A stretch of 64,000 nt of DNA from Chryseobacterium flavum (GTDB lineage Bacteria; Bacteroidota; Bacteroidia; Flavobacteriales; Weeksellaceae): positions 1 through 64,000 of the forward strand of contig NZ_QNUE01000017.1 in the NCBI RefSeq assembly GCF_003385595.1, written 5' to 3'. Every line of letters begins with the position of its first letter. Positions within the stretch are counted from its first letter, which is position 1. The position numbers were made by a program, and so were the translations under genes. Positions 9,064 to 17,266 of this stretch are shown piece after piece. The notes beneath the pieces are model-generated. The model ran no database searches and had not been told where the DNA came from. It saw only the letters and a program-made list of their open reading frames with translations.

Positions 9064-9576
9064 ATGGATAGCATGGAAAACTGGGAAAACCAATTGCAAT
9101 TTATCTGGACACAGCTTGGAACAATAAGTCACAAGGAATTTCTCCAACGGATCGAAGATCATACAGCTTTAATAGCAGGTTCGCAGGCTATTGCTGATTT
9201 TGAGATGGCTTGTGCCTTTGACTCCACCGGCTATGAAAAGAATGCAGAACCTTTATACAGGTCTGCATTAGATCAGGGACTGACCGGTTTACGAAGAAGA
9301 CGGGCACGGATCCAGCTGGCAAGTACACTTCGGAACAATGGAAAAACACAAGAGAGTATTCATATTCTAAGAGAAGAAAAAAATAATTATTCAGATGAGC
9401 TCAATGATGCCGTTGACGCTTTTTTAGCCCTTTCCCTATATTCTTCAGGAGCGAAAGGAGAAGCGTTGTCTCTGGCTTTAAAAGCATTATCCAAACACTT
9501 ACCCAGATACAATAATTCCCTCTATCAATATGCAGAAAATTTAGATTCAATTCCTAATGAACAAAATAAGTCTTGA
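9064..9576 (+). CDS. Tetratricopeptide-repeat protein (TPR_5 type)
   Basis: 170-aa soluble, helical protein without a signal peptide. TPR-like helical hairpins run from ~40 to 155 (e.g. FEMACAFDSTGYEKNAEPLY, then LASTLRNNGKTQESIHILRE and LALSLYSSGAKGEALSLALK), matching the small cytoplasmic TPR_5 family. It is a likely protein-interaction scaffold with unknown partner. A second in-frame ATG at 9073 is possible. It overlaps the start of the Crp/Fnr-like gene by 20 bp, so the two are probably translationally coupled. A TATATTTG -7 box lies at 9040-9047. Confidence 0.82.
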   Translation: MDSMENWENQLQFIWTQLGTISHKEFLQRIEDHTALIAGSQAIADFEMACAFDSTGYEKNAEPLYRSALDQGLTGLRRRRARIQLASTLRNNGKTQESIHILREEKNNYSDELNDAVDAFLALSLYSSGAKGEALSLALKALSKHLPRYNNSLYQYAENLDSIPNEQNKS

Positions 9577-10144
9577 AAGTAGTCTTACTTCATATCTTAC
9601 AAATATTACTCCGGATGATTTAAAAACAATCCTTTCATTTTTCAAACCGGAGATTCTCAAAAAGAATGAGTTTTTCCTGAAACCAGGAAAGAAAAGTACA
9701 AAATTAAGCTTTATCCGGTCCGGCTTTTTAAGGATCTTCTCTGAAACTGAAAAGAAAGAGATTACCCAATGGATTTCAACTGAAGGATATTTTGTAACAG
9801 ACCTGGCCAGTTTTATGTCTGATATTCCTGCAAGATGGGCAATACAGGCACTTTCCGATACCGAGTTATATACCATCAATAAAGCTGATTATGAAACATT
9901 ACAGGCCCGGGTTTCTCAATGACATACTTTAGAAAAAAACTTTATTGTTCATTGTTTTACAACTATTGAAGCAAGAGTTTATGCCCATTTGTCTATGACA
10001 GCTGAAGAAAGATATCTGCATTTTTTTAATGAAAATCCTCAATTGTTTAATCAGGTTCCATTACAGTACATTGCATCAATGCTTGGAATGACTTCTGAGA
10101 CTTTCAGCAGGATCAGGAATAAAATTGCTTCAGGAAATTTTTGA
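9557..10144 (+). pseudogene. Crp/Fnr-family regulator interrupted by an in-frame TGA
   Basis: The intact frame from ATG 9557 to TGA 10142-10144 is 195 codons, the usual length for a flavobacterial Crp/Fnr-type regulator. It carries a single internal TGA at codon 122 (9920-9922). Residues 1-121 contain the cyclic-nucleotide-binding-like beta roll (FLKPGKKSTKLSFIRSGFLR). After the stop the same frame continues with FTTIEARVYAHLSMTAEERY and the HTH region VPLQYIASMLGMTSETFSRI, with no frameshift. The context (LQARVSQ-stop-HTLEKNF) is where homologues often have Trp, so a TGG-to-TGA change is the simplest explanation. It is either a recent pseudogene, a sequencing error, or a readthrough case. 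The 121-aa product alone would lack the DNA-binding domain. Confidence 0.85.
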
Positions 10145-10204
10145 TTTTTATCAAGTAGATTCTTATTATTCTGGCCGACCTTTGTCTCTGTAAAATCATT
10201 TATC

Positions 10205-10633
10205 ATGACAAAGAAGATTAAAACAGAAATTATCATCCATTCCGGTCCTGAAAAAATATGGGAAATCTTAACAGACTTTCATGCATATCCAACCTGGAAT
10301 CCATTTATTACTGATATCCGGGGAAATTTAGAGGAAGGAAGCCAGATACAGGTCCGGATTGAACCTAATAGAGGAAAAAGTATGATTTTCAAACCGGTTG
10401 TCTTATCCAAAAAAGAAAATAAAGAGTTGAAATGGCTGGGAAAATTAATATTTAAAGGAATATTTGATGGTGAACACCACTTTGAGCTTATTGATCATAA
10501 AAATGGCACAACCCGTCTCATTCAGTCAGAAGAGTTTTCAGGTTTTCTGGTTCCTTTTTTTAACCTCAAAAATACAGAAGCCGGGTTCCGGGCCATGAAC
10601 CAAAAAATAAAAGAATTAGCCGAAAAATCATGA
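10205..10633 (+). CDS. SRPBCC-fold protein (polyketide cyclase/dehydrase-like)
   Basis: 142-aa soluble protein with the START/SRPBCC pattern: N-terminal strand and helix IHSGPEKIWEILTDFHAYPTWNPF, a central beta sheet, and a long C-terminal amphipathic helix (AGFRAMNQKIKELAEK). The fold binds hydrophobic ligands. The substrate is unknown and no enzymatic assignment is warranted. It lies 60 bp after the broken Crp/Fnr gene, so it could be in the same transcript or controlled by it. Confidence 0.85.
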   Translation: MTKKIKTEIIIHSGPEKIWEILTDFHAYPTWNPFITDIRGNLEEGSQIQVRIEPNRGKSMIFKPVVLSKKENKELKWLGKLIFKGIFDGEHHFELIDHKNGTTRLIQSEEFSGFLVPFFNLKNTEAGFRAMNQKIKELAEKS

Positions 10634-10663
10634 GTGGTCCTATTTCTGAATCACATATTTTCT

Positions 10664-10671
10664 TACATTTG
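10664..10671 (+). promoter_or_regulatory. Possible -7 box (TACATTTG) with near-leaderless start
   Basis: TACATTTG ends only 4 nt before the ATG at 10676, implying an almost leaderless mRNA for the hydrolase gene. No good -33 box is present. Confidence 0.4.
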
Positions 10672-10675
10672 ATGC

Positions 10676-11545
10676 ATGAAAAAGCTCGTCCTCAGATATC
10701 ATTTTTTTGTTTTAGGATGCATCAGCTTTATACTGAATTCATGTAATACAAGATTCAGAGTATGGGTAGGCCCCGGCGGACAACAAAAAATCTACAACTT
10801 AAAATACGGAGATCATAAAAAGCATAAAATGGATGTCTTTCTACCCAAAGGTTATCCGCAAAATACTCCTGTTGTTCTTATTGTCCACGGTGGAGGCTGG
10901 ACATTAGGGCGAAAAGAACACATGATCCAGATTCAGAAAATGCTTTTCGAAAATAAAATCCCAAGCATCAATATGAATTACCGGCTGGTTTCCAGACGAA
11001 AAAAGATTACCTATAAACAACAACTCGAAGACATTGGGTTGGTGATTAATAAATTCAATCTTTTAACCGATAAAGCTGAGCTGCTTCCGGATAATTATGT
11101 TCTGCTGGGAGAAAGTGCCGGAGGACATCTTGCGCTTCTGTACGGTTACCAGCATCCTGATCAGATCAAAAAAATCATTTCACTAAGTGGCCCCACTGAT
11201 TTTTACAGCCCGGAATACCTGAATTCCTTTTATTCCAAATACACCTCTCCTACTTTCCAGAAAGTAGTGGGAACCAGATTCGACAGGAAAAATATTTCCG
11301 ATGCATTTAAAGAGGCCAGTCCTATTGCCAATATTACGCATGTTCCTACCCTCCTGTTTCAGGGAACAAGTGATTTTCTGGTTAACCGGAATCAGGGGTT
11401 TTCCATGGATTCTGCACTTACGCGGATGAATGTCCCACACAAACTGGTCATCATGGAAAGATCCGGACATGCTCCAAGATTTTTCAGCAAAAGAAAAAGA
11501 GATAGTATTATTTATCCGAATATCCTGGAATGGATAAAAAAATAA
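10676..11545 (+). CDS. Lipoprotein alpha/beta hydrolase (esterase-lipase type)
   Basis: 289 aa. It has a signal peptide with lipobox ILNSC (Cys23), so it is probably membrane-anchored. The alpha/beta-hydrolase core is of the hormone-sensitive-lipase/BD-FAE type: oxyanion-hole HGGGW at 71-75, nucleophile elbow GESAGG with Ser147, an Asp in LLFQGTSDFLV (~243), and the catalytic His in RSGHAPR (~264). All triad residues appear intact. It likely hydrolyses short-chain or acetyl esters; substrate unknown. It ends at a terminator and is convergent with dedA. Confidence 0.88.
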   Translation: MKKLVLRYHFFVLGCISFILNSCNTRFRVWVGPGGQQKIYNLKYGDHKKHKMDVFLPKGYPQNTPVVLIVHGGGWTLGRKEHMIQIQKMLFENKIPSINMNYRLVSRRKKITYKQQLEDIGLVINKFNLLTDKAELLPDNYVLLGESAGGHLALLYGYQHPDQIKKIISLSGPTDFYSPEYLNSFYSKYTSPTFQKVVGTRFDRKNISDAFKEASPIANITHVPTLLFQGTSDFLVNRNQGFSMDSALTRMNVPHKLVIMERSGHAPRFFSKRKRDSIIYPNILEWIKK

Positions 11546-11571
11546 CCTGCTTTACCAGCAGGTTTATATTT
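11544..11571 (+). terminator. Terminator after lipoprotein hydrolase
   Basis: Stem AACCTGCT / AGCAGGTT (11544-11551 / 11557-11564) and a 5-nt loop, followed by TATATTTTT. The left arm overlaps the stop codon. Confidence 0.75.
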
Positions 11572-11589
11572 TTAATGGAATCTGTTCTA

Positions 11590-12285
11590 CTATTCGAAAT
11601 CTTTATTTTCATACTTGGACAGATCATCTTTTTTTCCGAAAACAAATTTGATGATAACCGGAAGCGTAGTAACAAGAACAATAACAATGATAATGTATTC
11701 CAGTTTTTCTTTTAAATTCACTCCAAACTGCTCCATAAACAGCTTATCAAGATAATGTCCTGCAAAGATCAGGATAAATGACCATAAGACAGCCCCGATG
11801 ATATTATCTCTTAAAAATTCTTTTTTATCCATTTTTACAATTCCTGCCACTATCGGAGTAAATGTCCTTACAACGGGTAAAAATCTGGCCATGATAATAG
11901 CTAAAGCACCGTGTTTTTCAAAAAAGTCATGAGCCTGATAAAGATATTTCTTCTTAAAAAGCATTGAATCCGGTCTTTTATACAGAGCAGGCCCTGTTTT
12001 CCGGCCGAAATAATATCCTACTTCGTTTCCTATAATGGCTGCCAAGGCTACTCCGGTAGCCAAAAGGGTAGTATCCAGAAAATCGCTCCCTGTGGAGCCG
12101 AATGTCTCTTTGATAATTTCTACTGCATAAATCCCTGAAACAAACAATAAAGAGTCTCCGGGAAGAAAAAATCCTACAAAAAGACCTGTTTCAGCAAAAA
12201 CAATAAACAAAATAAGCCAAAACCCTCCCATTTTTATATAAAACTCCGGGTTTAATAAATCCTTCCAGCTATTAAAATCTTCCAT
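11590..12285 (-). CDS. DedA-family membrane protein
   Basis: 231 aa, polytopic inner-membrane protein. DedA signatures are clear: ETGLFVGFFLPGDSLLF near the N-terminus, GNEVGYYFGRKTG in the middle, and the MARFLPVVRTFTPIVAG segment with its conserved Arg residues. The family is linked to phospholipid (undecaprenyl-phosphate or PE) flipping and to membrane homeostasis; which applies here is unknown. It lies downstream of prfB on the same strand, 85 bp away, so co-transcription is possible. Confidence 0.9.
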   Translation of the reverse strand: MEDFNSWKDLLNPEFYIKMGGFWLILFIVFAETGLFVGFFLPGDSLLFVSGIYAVEIIKETFGSTGSDFLDTTLLATGVALAAIIGNEVGYYFGRKTGPALYKRPDSMLFKKKYLYQAHDFFEKHGALAIIMARFLPVVRTFTPIVAGIVKMDKKEFLRDNIIGAVLWSFILIFAGHYLDKLFMEQFGVNLKEKLEYIIIVIVLVTTLPVIIKFVFGKKDDLSKYENKDFE

Positions 12286-12370
12286 ATATCTCGATGAACA
12301 ACAAAAATAAGCCTAAAATGTCTGAAACAAAAATAAATTATAAGATTTTAACTAAAATTCATCTCATCTT

Positions 12371-13483
12371 TTATAAATCCATATCATCATCCGAAACTGC
12401 CGTTCCATCAGCCATCAGGAAGGCTTTCAGGAAAGGAGTTATATTTCCGTTCATTACAGCGTCCACATCTGAGGTTTCATGACCTGATCGTACATCCTTT
12501 ACCAGTTTATACGGATGCATTACATAGTTTCTGATCTGGCTTCCCCATTCAATCTTCATTTTATTGGCTTCAATTTCATTTCTGGCTTTCATACGCTCTT
12601 CAAGCTCCATTTCATATAATCTTGAACGAAGAAGCTGCATGGCTTTTTCTTTATTCTGGAGCTGGGAACGGGATTCCGAATTTTCAATGATAATACCTGT
12701 CGGAGCGTGACGCAAACGTACTGCTGTTTCTACTTTGTTTACATTCTGACCTCCTGCTCCAGAAGCTCTCATTGTTTCAAAGGTAATATCCGCAGGATTA
12801 ATATTGATTTCGATCGTATCATCTACCAATGGATAAACATATACGGAAACAAAACTTGTATGACGTTTTGCATTACTGTCAAATGGAGAAATCCTTACCA
12901 GCCGGTGAACCCCGTTCTCCCCTTTGAGATATCCAAACGCATATTCCCCTTCAATTTCCAGCGTTACTGTTTTTACTCCCGCAACATCCCCTTCCTGGAA
13001 GTTAAGTTCTCTTATTTTATATCCCTGTTTTTCAGCCCACATCGTGTACATCCTCATCAGCATGGAAGCCCAGTCACAACTTTCAGTTCCTCCGGCTCCT
13101 GCAGTGATCTGTAACACAGCGGAAAGCTCATCACCTTCATTGGAAAGCATGTTCTTAAATTCAAGGTCTTCAATTTTCTCTACCAGCAGAGGAAAGGTTT
13201 CGTCCAGCTCTTTTTCAGAATCCGGATCTTCTTTTGCAAAATCTGCCAGCACCTGAAGGTCTTCAAACTGGGTCTGAATTTCATCATAGCTTTCCACCCA
13301 TTTTTTTTTGGATCGCAGCTGTTTAAGAAAAGCTTCCGCCGTTTTTGGATTATCCCAAAATTCAGGAGCAGCCGTTTTCTCATCATCATTGGCAATTTCT
13401 ATCTTCTTTTTTTCAATCTGAAGATATCGGTGTAAATCTTCAATTCTAGATTGAACTTCTTTTATCTGGTCGTTGTTAATCAC
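12371..13483 (-). CDS. prfB: Peptide chain release factor 2
   Basis: Class I release factor recognising UGA and UAA. The peptidyl-tRNA hydrolysis motif GGQ is in [14 protein letters not shown], and the RF2 tripeptide SPF is in [15 protein letters not shown] prefer the GTG at 13483, which gives an N-terminus (V/M)[16 protein letters not shown] like other RF2 proteins. An in-frame TTG at 13501 would add six residues, and an in-frame stop lies at 13519-13517. The programmed +1 frameshift of many prfB genes (CTT TGA) is absent: at the equivalent place the frame reads TAT CTT CAG without interruption. Autoregulation by UGA frameshifting is therefore not possible here. Confidence 0.93.
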   Translation of the reverse strand: MINNDQIKEVQSRIEDLHRYLQIEKKKIEIANDDEKTAAPEFWDNPKTAEAFLKQLRSKKKWVESYDEIQTQFEDLQVLADFAKEDPDSEKELDETFPLLVEKIEDLEFKNMLSNEGDELSAVLQITAGAGGTESCDWASMLMRMYTMWAEKQGYKIRELNFQEGDVAGVKTVTLEIEGEYAFGYLKGENGVHRLVRISPFDSNAKRHTSFVSVYVYPLVDDTIEININPADITFETMRASGAGGQNVNKVETAVRLRHAPTGIIIENSESRSQLQNKEKAMQLLRSRLYEMELEERMKARNEIEANKMKIEWGSQIRNYVMHPYKLVKDVRSGHETSDVDAVMNGNITPFLKAFLMADGTAVSDDDMDL

Positions 13484-13501
13484 GAATTTTTCTTTTTGCA
13501 A

Positions 13502-13822
13502 AAATAAGGAATTCTTTTAGAGTGGAGAGGTCTGGGTTTAAAGTTTTGGGTTCGAGTTCGGGTTCCGGGGTAAGGAGTTGAAGTTGGTATTTTTGGAATG
13601 TAAAGAAAAAGTTGTCTACACTTCACAAAACTACAAAAGTCACAAAACGTATCATTTTAAAACACCTGAGTTCACTCAAGTAAGTTTAAAATGATATCGC
13701 AGAAAAGTTCACACTTGGTGTCTTTTTTGGTTAAAATAATGAATATAAAAAGTTTAATTTAAACAACCTCGAAGATAAAATATTTTCCCTTTCTTTATAT
13801 TTATATTTTAAAACAGATCTAA
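13502..13822. other. Intergenic region with degenerate G/T-rich repeats, no gene seen
   Basis: 321 bp between prfB and a small unknown gene. It starts with a G/T-rich run of degenerate GGTT(C)GAG/GGGTTC units (about 13530-13580), continues with an AT-rich part, and includes the inverted repeat listed separately. No ORF with coding character and no tRNA was seen. Confidence 0.6.
13650..13696. repeat. Inverted repeat / cruciform-forming sequence
   Basis: Perfect 12-bp arms TATCATTTTAAA (13650-13661) and TTTAAAATGATA (13685-13696) enclose a second short hairpin TGAGT-TC-ACTCA (13667-13678). There is no T-run beyond what the arms hold. It could be a small structured RNA, a protein-binding site or a remnant of a mobile repeat. 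Confidence 0.65.
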
Positions 13823-14101
13823 ATGAATATCATTGATTGGATTAATGAGCATAATGGAAATTTTGCCCAGTTAAAAAAACTTATTATTTCAATGAATTTA
13901 ATGCCCGGACTTTCCAAAAGCAGTTTTGATCATCTAACTGAAAAACTTCTTCAACAATTGGAAAAAGGAGCAGATCAAGATAAGTTGGAAAAAGTTATAG
14001 AAACTGAATTATGTGTTTCTTATGGTCTTTATAAATCTGAGTTCGATGCCGAAGAATTAGCTTCGGAAATTTTTAACTGGTGGGAAAATAACAATAATTA
14101 A
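13823..14101 (+). CDS. Hypothetical small acidic protein (92 aa)
   Basis: Soluble, helical, acidic 92-residue protein with no signal peptide or membrane segment. It ends in FNWWENNNN. The two Leu-rich amphipathic helices (about 12-30 and 38-60) are all that can be said; no family is recognised. Its stop codon directly abuts the stop codon of the convergent gene (14102-14104), with no intervening base. Confidence 0.6.
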   Translation: MNIIDWINEHNGNFAQLKKLIISMNLMPGLSKSSFDHLTEKLLQQLEKGADQDKLEKVIETELCVSYGLYKSEFDAEELASEIFNWWENNNN

Positions 14102-14584
14102 CTATTCCTTTATTATTTCCGCTTCAAAGCTTTTCTTCAGGTATTCTTTTGATCTTTTGCTTTCCACTTTAAAACCTATCATTGTTAAGGCATAAACAAA
14201 CAGTAACATTAACAAAGGCATGAAAAATTCTACAGACATTTTTTTCTCTGTTGAACCGATCATAATGAATATCCCTATTGCAATAGAGCACCAGAATAGT
14301 AAAAATATAAATACAAATACATGTAACTTCATAGTTACCTCTATTTCTGTTCCGTAGTTATTTTTTTGAATAATTCCGCTTATTTGGGGAAGAAAAGAAT
14401 TTCTGTATTGAATAATTCTGCTGATTTCAAAGTTCTTTTCATTCACAAAACCTTCATAATCTTTGACATAACTTCTTCTAAAACCATATTTCCGGGGTTC
14501 TACAAAACCGGAAAGCCTTGTTATTATTTCCTGTTCTGATAAATTTGTCCGATAGGTAATGCGTTCAAAAGGTAAATATTTCAT
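14102..14584 (-). CDS. Hypothetical two-TM membrane protein (160 aa)
   Basis: The N-terminal ~85 residues are soluble (FERITYRTNLSEQEIITRLS), and two adjacent hydrophobic segments follow at ~90-110 and ~117-138. The tail is basic. The layout (cytosolic domain, helical hairpin, tail) resembles small YcxB/PH-like membrane proteins, but no family can be assigned with confidence. It is followed on the minus strand by nothing close, and preceded by the FAD oxidoreductase stop at 14597, 12 bp from its ATG, so it is probably co-transcribed with that gene. Confidence 0.65.
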   Translation of the reverse strand: MKYLPFERITYRTNLSEQEIITRLSGFVEPRKYGFRRSYVKDYEGFVNEKNFEISRIIQYRNSFLPQISGIIQKNNYGTEIEVTMKLHVFVFIFLLFWCSIAIGIFIMIGSTEKKMSVEFFMPLLMLLFVYALTMIGFKVESKRSKEYLKKSFEAEIIKE

Positions 14585-14596
14585 TTTACAATAACA

Positions 14597-15703
14597 TTAT
14601 ATCATTTCCGCCATCATTTCACCGATCTTCGGAGCCAGAGCTACTCCCATTCCTGAAAGCCTTACTGCACAGAACTGTCTTTCAGAAACCTGTTTTACAA
14701 CAGGCACTTTTTCTGAGCCCATCGCCATTATTCCTGACCACCGGAGTGCAATTTTAAAGTCTTTATGAGGAAGGATGACTTGTCTTAAAAAGTTTTCAAG
14801 ATGATTCTGCAAAAATTCTGTCGTTTCAAAATCAGTAGTTTCTTCGGTTTCAAAATCCTGGTTTCTCCCGCCACCCAGCAATATTCTGTTTCCTATATTC
14901 CTGAAATAATAATAACCTTCGTCATAATGAAAAGTCCCTTTAATTTTTAATCCTTCTACAGGTTCTGTCAGAAGAATCTGCCCACGGGCTGGAATAATGC
15001 TTTCTTTTTCCAAAAATTTTGAAGTAAAAGCATTGGTACAATAGATTACTTTATCCGCTTTTACAGAAACATCACCGGAAAGCAGAACCGTCACATCGTC
15101 TGTTCTTTCCTCAACCTTCCGGACTTCAGTTCCGAATAAAAACCCGATCTTCAGTTCATGGCACTTTTCCAGCAGTTTCTGCAACAGTTTTCCTGAATGC
15201 AGGCTTCCTTCACATGGATTTTCTATCAGGAATTCAGATTTTCCAAGCCCGAATTCCTCTATTTTATCCTGTTTCAGGATATACGTTTTATCCAGTCCGG
15301 TTATTGCTTTCAGTTTTTCATTAATGATGTCAATATGAGTTAAAGGTCCTTCATTATTTAGAATTTCATAGCCTCCTGTAAGTTCAAAATCAATTTCATC
15401 ACTTTTAAAATAATGCCGGATTTTCTGAAGTCCTTCAAATCTCATTTTAACAAGCTTCAGTGTTTTTTCCCAGCCCATTTTCTGCGAATCTGCAATGACT
15501 TCCGTAAGGCTTCCAAAACAGGCAAACCCAGCATTTCTTGTTGAGGCGCCTAATGGAACGGAGCTTCTTTCAATAATCAAAACAGATGTTGCAGGATACT
15601 TTTCTTTGATAGATATAGCAGCCCAGAGTCCGGAAAATCCGGAGCCTATAATGATAATATCTCTTTTTCTGTAGAATGTATCCAGTTCCCAGATGCTGTT
15701 CAT
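14597..15703 (-). CDS. FAD-dependent oxidoreductase (DAO family)
   Basis: 368 aa. It has the FAD-binding Rossmann fingerprint IIIIGSGFSGLWAAI near residues 16-30, followed by an acidic residue after the second strand (IIERSSVPLGASTRNAG). This is the D-amino-acid-oxidase-like (DadA/ThiO/sarcosine-oxidase) superfamily. The C-terminal FAD motif lies in RLSGMGVALAPKIGEMMA. Expected reaction: oxidation of an amine or amino acid; the substrate is unknown. It is soluble, with no signal peptide. It lies 54 bp downstream of the AAA ATPase gene and 12 bp upstream of the 160-aa membrane protein gene, consistent with one minus-strand transcript. Confidence 0.85.
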   Translation of the reverse strand: MNSIWELDTFYRKRDIIIIGSGFSGLWAAISIKEKYPATSVLIIERSSVPLGASTRNAGFACFGSLTEVIADSQKMGWEKTLKLVKMRFEGLQKIRHYFKSDEIDFELTGGYEILNNEGPLTHIDIINEKLKAITGLDKTYILKQDKIEEFGLGKSEFLIENPCEGSLHSGKLLQKLLEKCHELKIGFLFGTEVRKVEERTDDVTVLLSGDVSVKADKVIYCTNAFTSKFLEKESIIPARGQILLTEPVEGLKIKGTFHYDEGYYYFRNIGNRILLGGGRNQDFETEETTDFETTEFLQNHLENFLRQVILPHKDFKIALRWSGIMAMGSEKVPVVKQVSERQFCAVRLSGMGVALAPKIGEMMAEMI

Positions 15704-15757
15704 AAGCTATGAATGATAAGTAACTTTTGTAAAACTTTAACCCTTACATAGTAATCA

Positions 15758-17107
15758 CTACCTCTTGTCTTCTTCATTATGCTGAAATCCGATGGCTCTT
15801 CTCGGCTCCTCCACTATTCTGTAAGTTTCCAGCTCGTTTTTCAATGCCTGAATCCTGAACTGAAAGTCATCAAAATTATTGATAATAGCATCCGCCAGAA
15901 ATCTGGCTACCTGATCAAGATACTCTTCAGTGAGCTTAGAAGCAGCATCTCTTAAAGCTCCGTTCAGAAGATTCTGGTCAATCTTCAGCTTTTCGTTTCG
16001 GGTTCTTTGATACAGGTTTTTAATTCGCTTTTTCAGGCTTTGGGTAAAATCAATCAGCATGGTATTGCTGAAAGCTTTCATTCTGGACGAGATGTCATGC
16101 CAGAAAGGCACCTTATCTGCTTTATTATTCTTTAATATTTTGTATAGAAGGGAATCATCCTCAAGTCCTCTTGTCATGGCATATAAAATGATTTCAGACC
16201 GTTCCGAAGCATTGGGAGGAAATATAGGGATCATCACATCAAATCTCCCTGGTGCAAGAATTTCTTCATCTATTTCAGAAACTGAATTGGCAGATCCAAC
16301 CATCAGAATGCCCTCTTTTTCAAATTTCCCTATATAATGCAGGATAAGTTCCTGAGCTTCAAGATTGCAGGAAGCAATATCTGTCTCTGCCTTTCTCTGC
16401 ATCATTATTTCATCAAAATCATCAAGAAACAACAGCATTTTATTCTCCTTCATCATAGACAACAGGAAATCACTGAAATTGATTTCATTCCCATCAATCA
16501 GGGTAGTTCCCAGATAATGTTTTTTAACTTCTTTAAACTGATATCCAATGATTTCAGCTATTTTATTGGCCCAAAAAATCTTACCGCTTCCCGGAGGCCC
16601 ATACAGAATAATTCCGGCTGGTCTGTTAATTCCCCAATCCTTAATTTGCTGCGGATTCAAAAAAGGTTCCAATACTGCTGATGTATAGAAAAATAAATCC
16701 CGGTAACCTATAAAATCTCTTTGCTGAAGGCTTGTCTTATGCCCAAAATAATCATAAACAAACTGATAATTTCCTCCTAGTTTATTATCAATACCATAAC
16801 TTGATACAGACGATTTGAAGAATCCGTTATCGAAAATATTAGGATTCTGATCTTTGATTACTTTTTCAATTTTATCTTTAGGCTGTTTGATCACTTCAGC
16901 AATCTGCTCTAACGTTTTATTTTTATCAAGATCTTTTTCGTACAGCCTTAAAAAATCTACATTTTCACGGGCAAATTTTTCAAAATCTTTCTTTACCTCA
17001 AAATTGGTACTGATACAGTCTACCAGCTCAAGATCAAAATCCTGTATAAATTGTTTTATGGCTTCTGCAGAAACATTTAACTCTTCTGCCAGTTCAATTA
17101 ACTTCAT
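15758..17107 (-). CDS. AAA-family ATPase with IF2-N-like N-terminus and unusual Walker A
   Basis: 449-aa cytoplasmic protein. Residues 1-60 resemble the small helical IF2-N-type domain (LAEELNVSAEAIKQFIQDFD). The AAA core has Walker A GPPGSGKI at 170-177, where the usual Thr/Ser after Lys176 is Ile. Walker B is LLFLDDFDE (225-233), sensor 1 lies in MVGSANS, and GRFD carries the region of the arginine finger. A helical C-terminal region of ~120 residues follows. The core resembles ATP-dependent proteases or remodelling AAA proteins but has no peptidase domain. Loss of the Mg2+-coordinating hydroxyl may mean weak or absent hydrolysis. The client is unknown. It has its own promoter. Confidence 0.8.
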   Translation of the reverse strand: MKLIELAEELNVSAEAIKQFIQDFDLELVDCISTNFEVKKDFEKFARENVDFLRLYEKDLDKNKTLEQIAEVIKQPKDKIEKVIKDQNPNIFDNGFFKSSVSSYGIDNKLGGNYQFVYDYFGHKTSLQQRDFIGYRDLFFYTSAVLEPFLNPQQIKDWGINRPAGIILYGPPGSGKIFWANKIAEIIGYQFKEVKKHYLGTTLIDGNEINFSDFLLSMMKENKMLLFLDDFDEIMMQRKAETDIASCNLEAQELILHYIGKFEKEGILMVGSANSVSEIDEEILAPGRFDVMIPIFPPNASERSEIILYAMTRGLEDDSLLYKILKNNKADKVPFWHDISSRMKAFSNTMLIDFTQSLKKRIKNLYQRTRNEKLKIDQNLLNGALRDAASKLTEEYLDQVARFLADAIINNFDDFQFRIQALKNELETYRIVEEPRRAIGFQHNEEDKR

Positions 17108-17126
17108 ATTTTCCTGTTAGTTCTAT

Positions 17127-17156
17127 CAAATTTAATATTTTAATCCAACAACTCAA
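17127..17156 (-). promoter_or_regulatory. Bacteroidota sigma-A promoter for the AAA ATPase gene
   Basis: Minus-strand TTG (17156-17154), a 19-bp spacer and TAAATTTG (17134-17127) fit the consensus. The predicted leader is about 13-15 nt. Confidence 0.62.
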
Positions 17157-17266
17157 TGAAAGTATATATTCTTTTTAATATTTCTGATAAATACTAAATT
17201 CTGGCAGAAAAATCACTCACCCACTTCAGATGTCTTCAATAAAGGTATAGAGTATGTTTCAATAAT

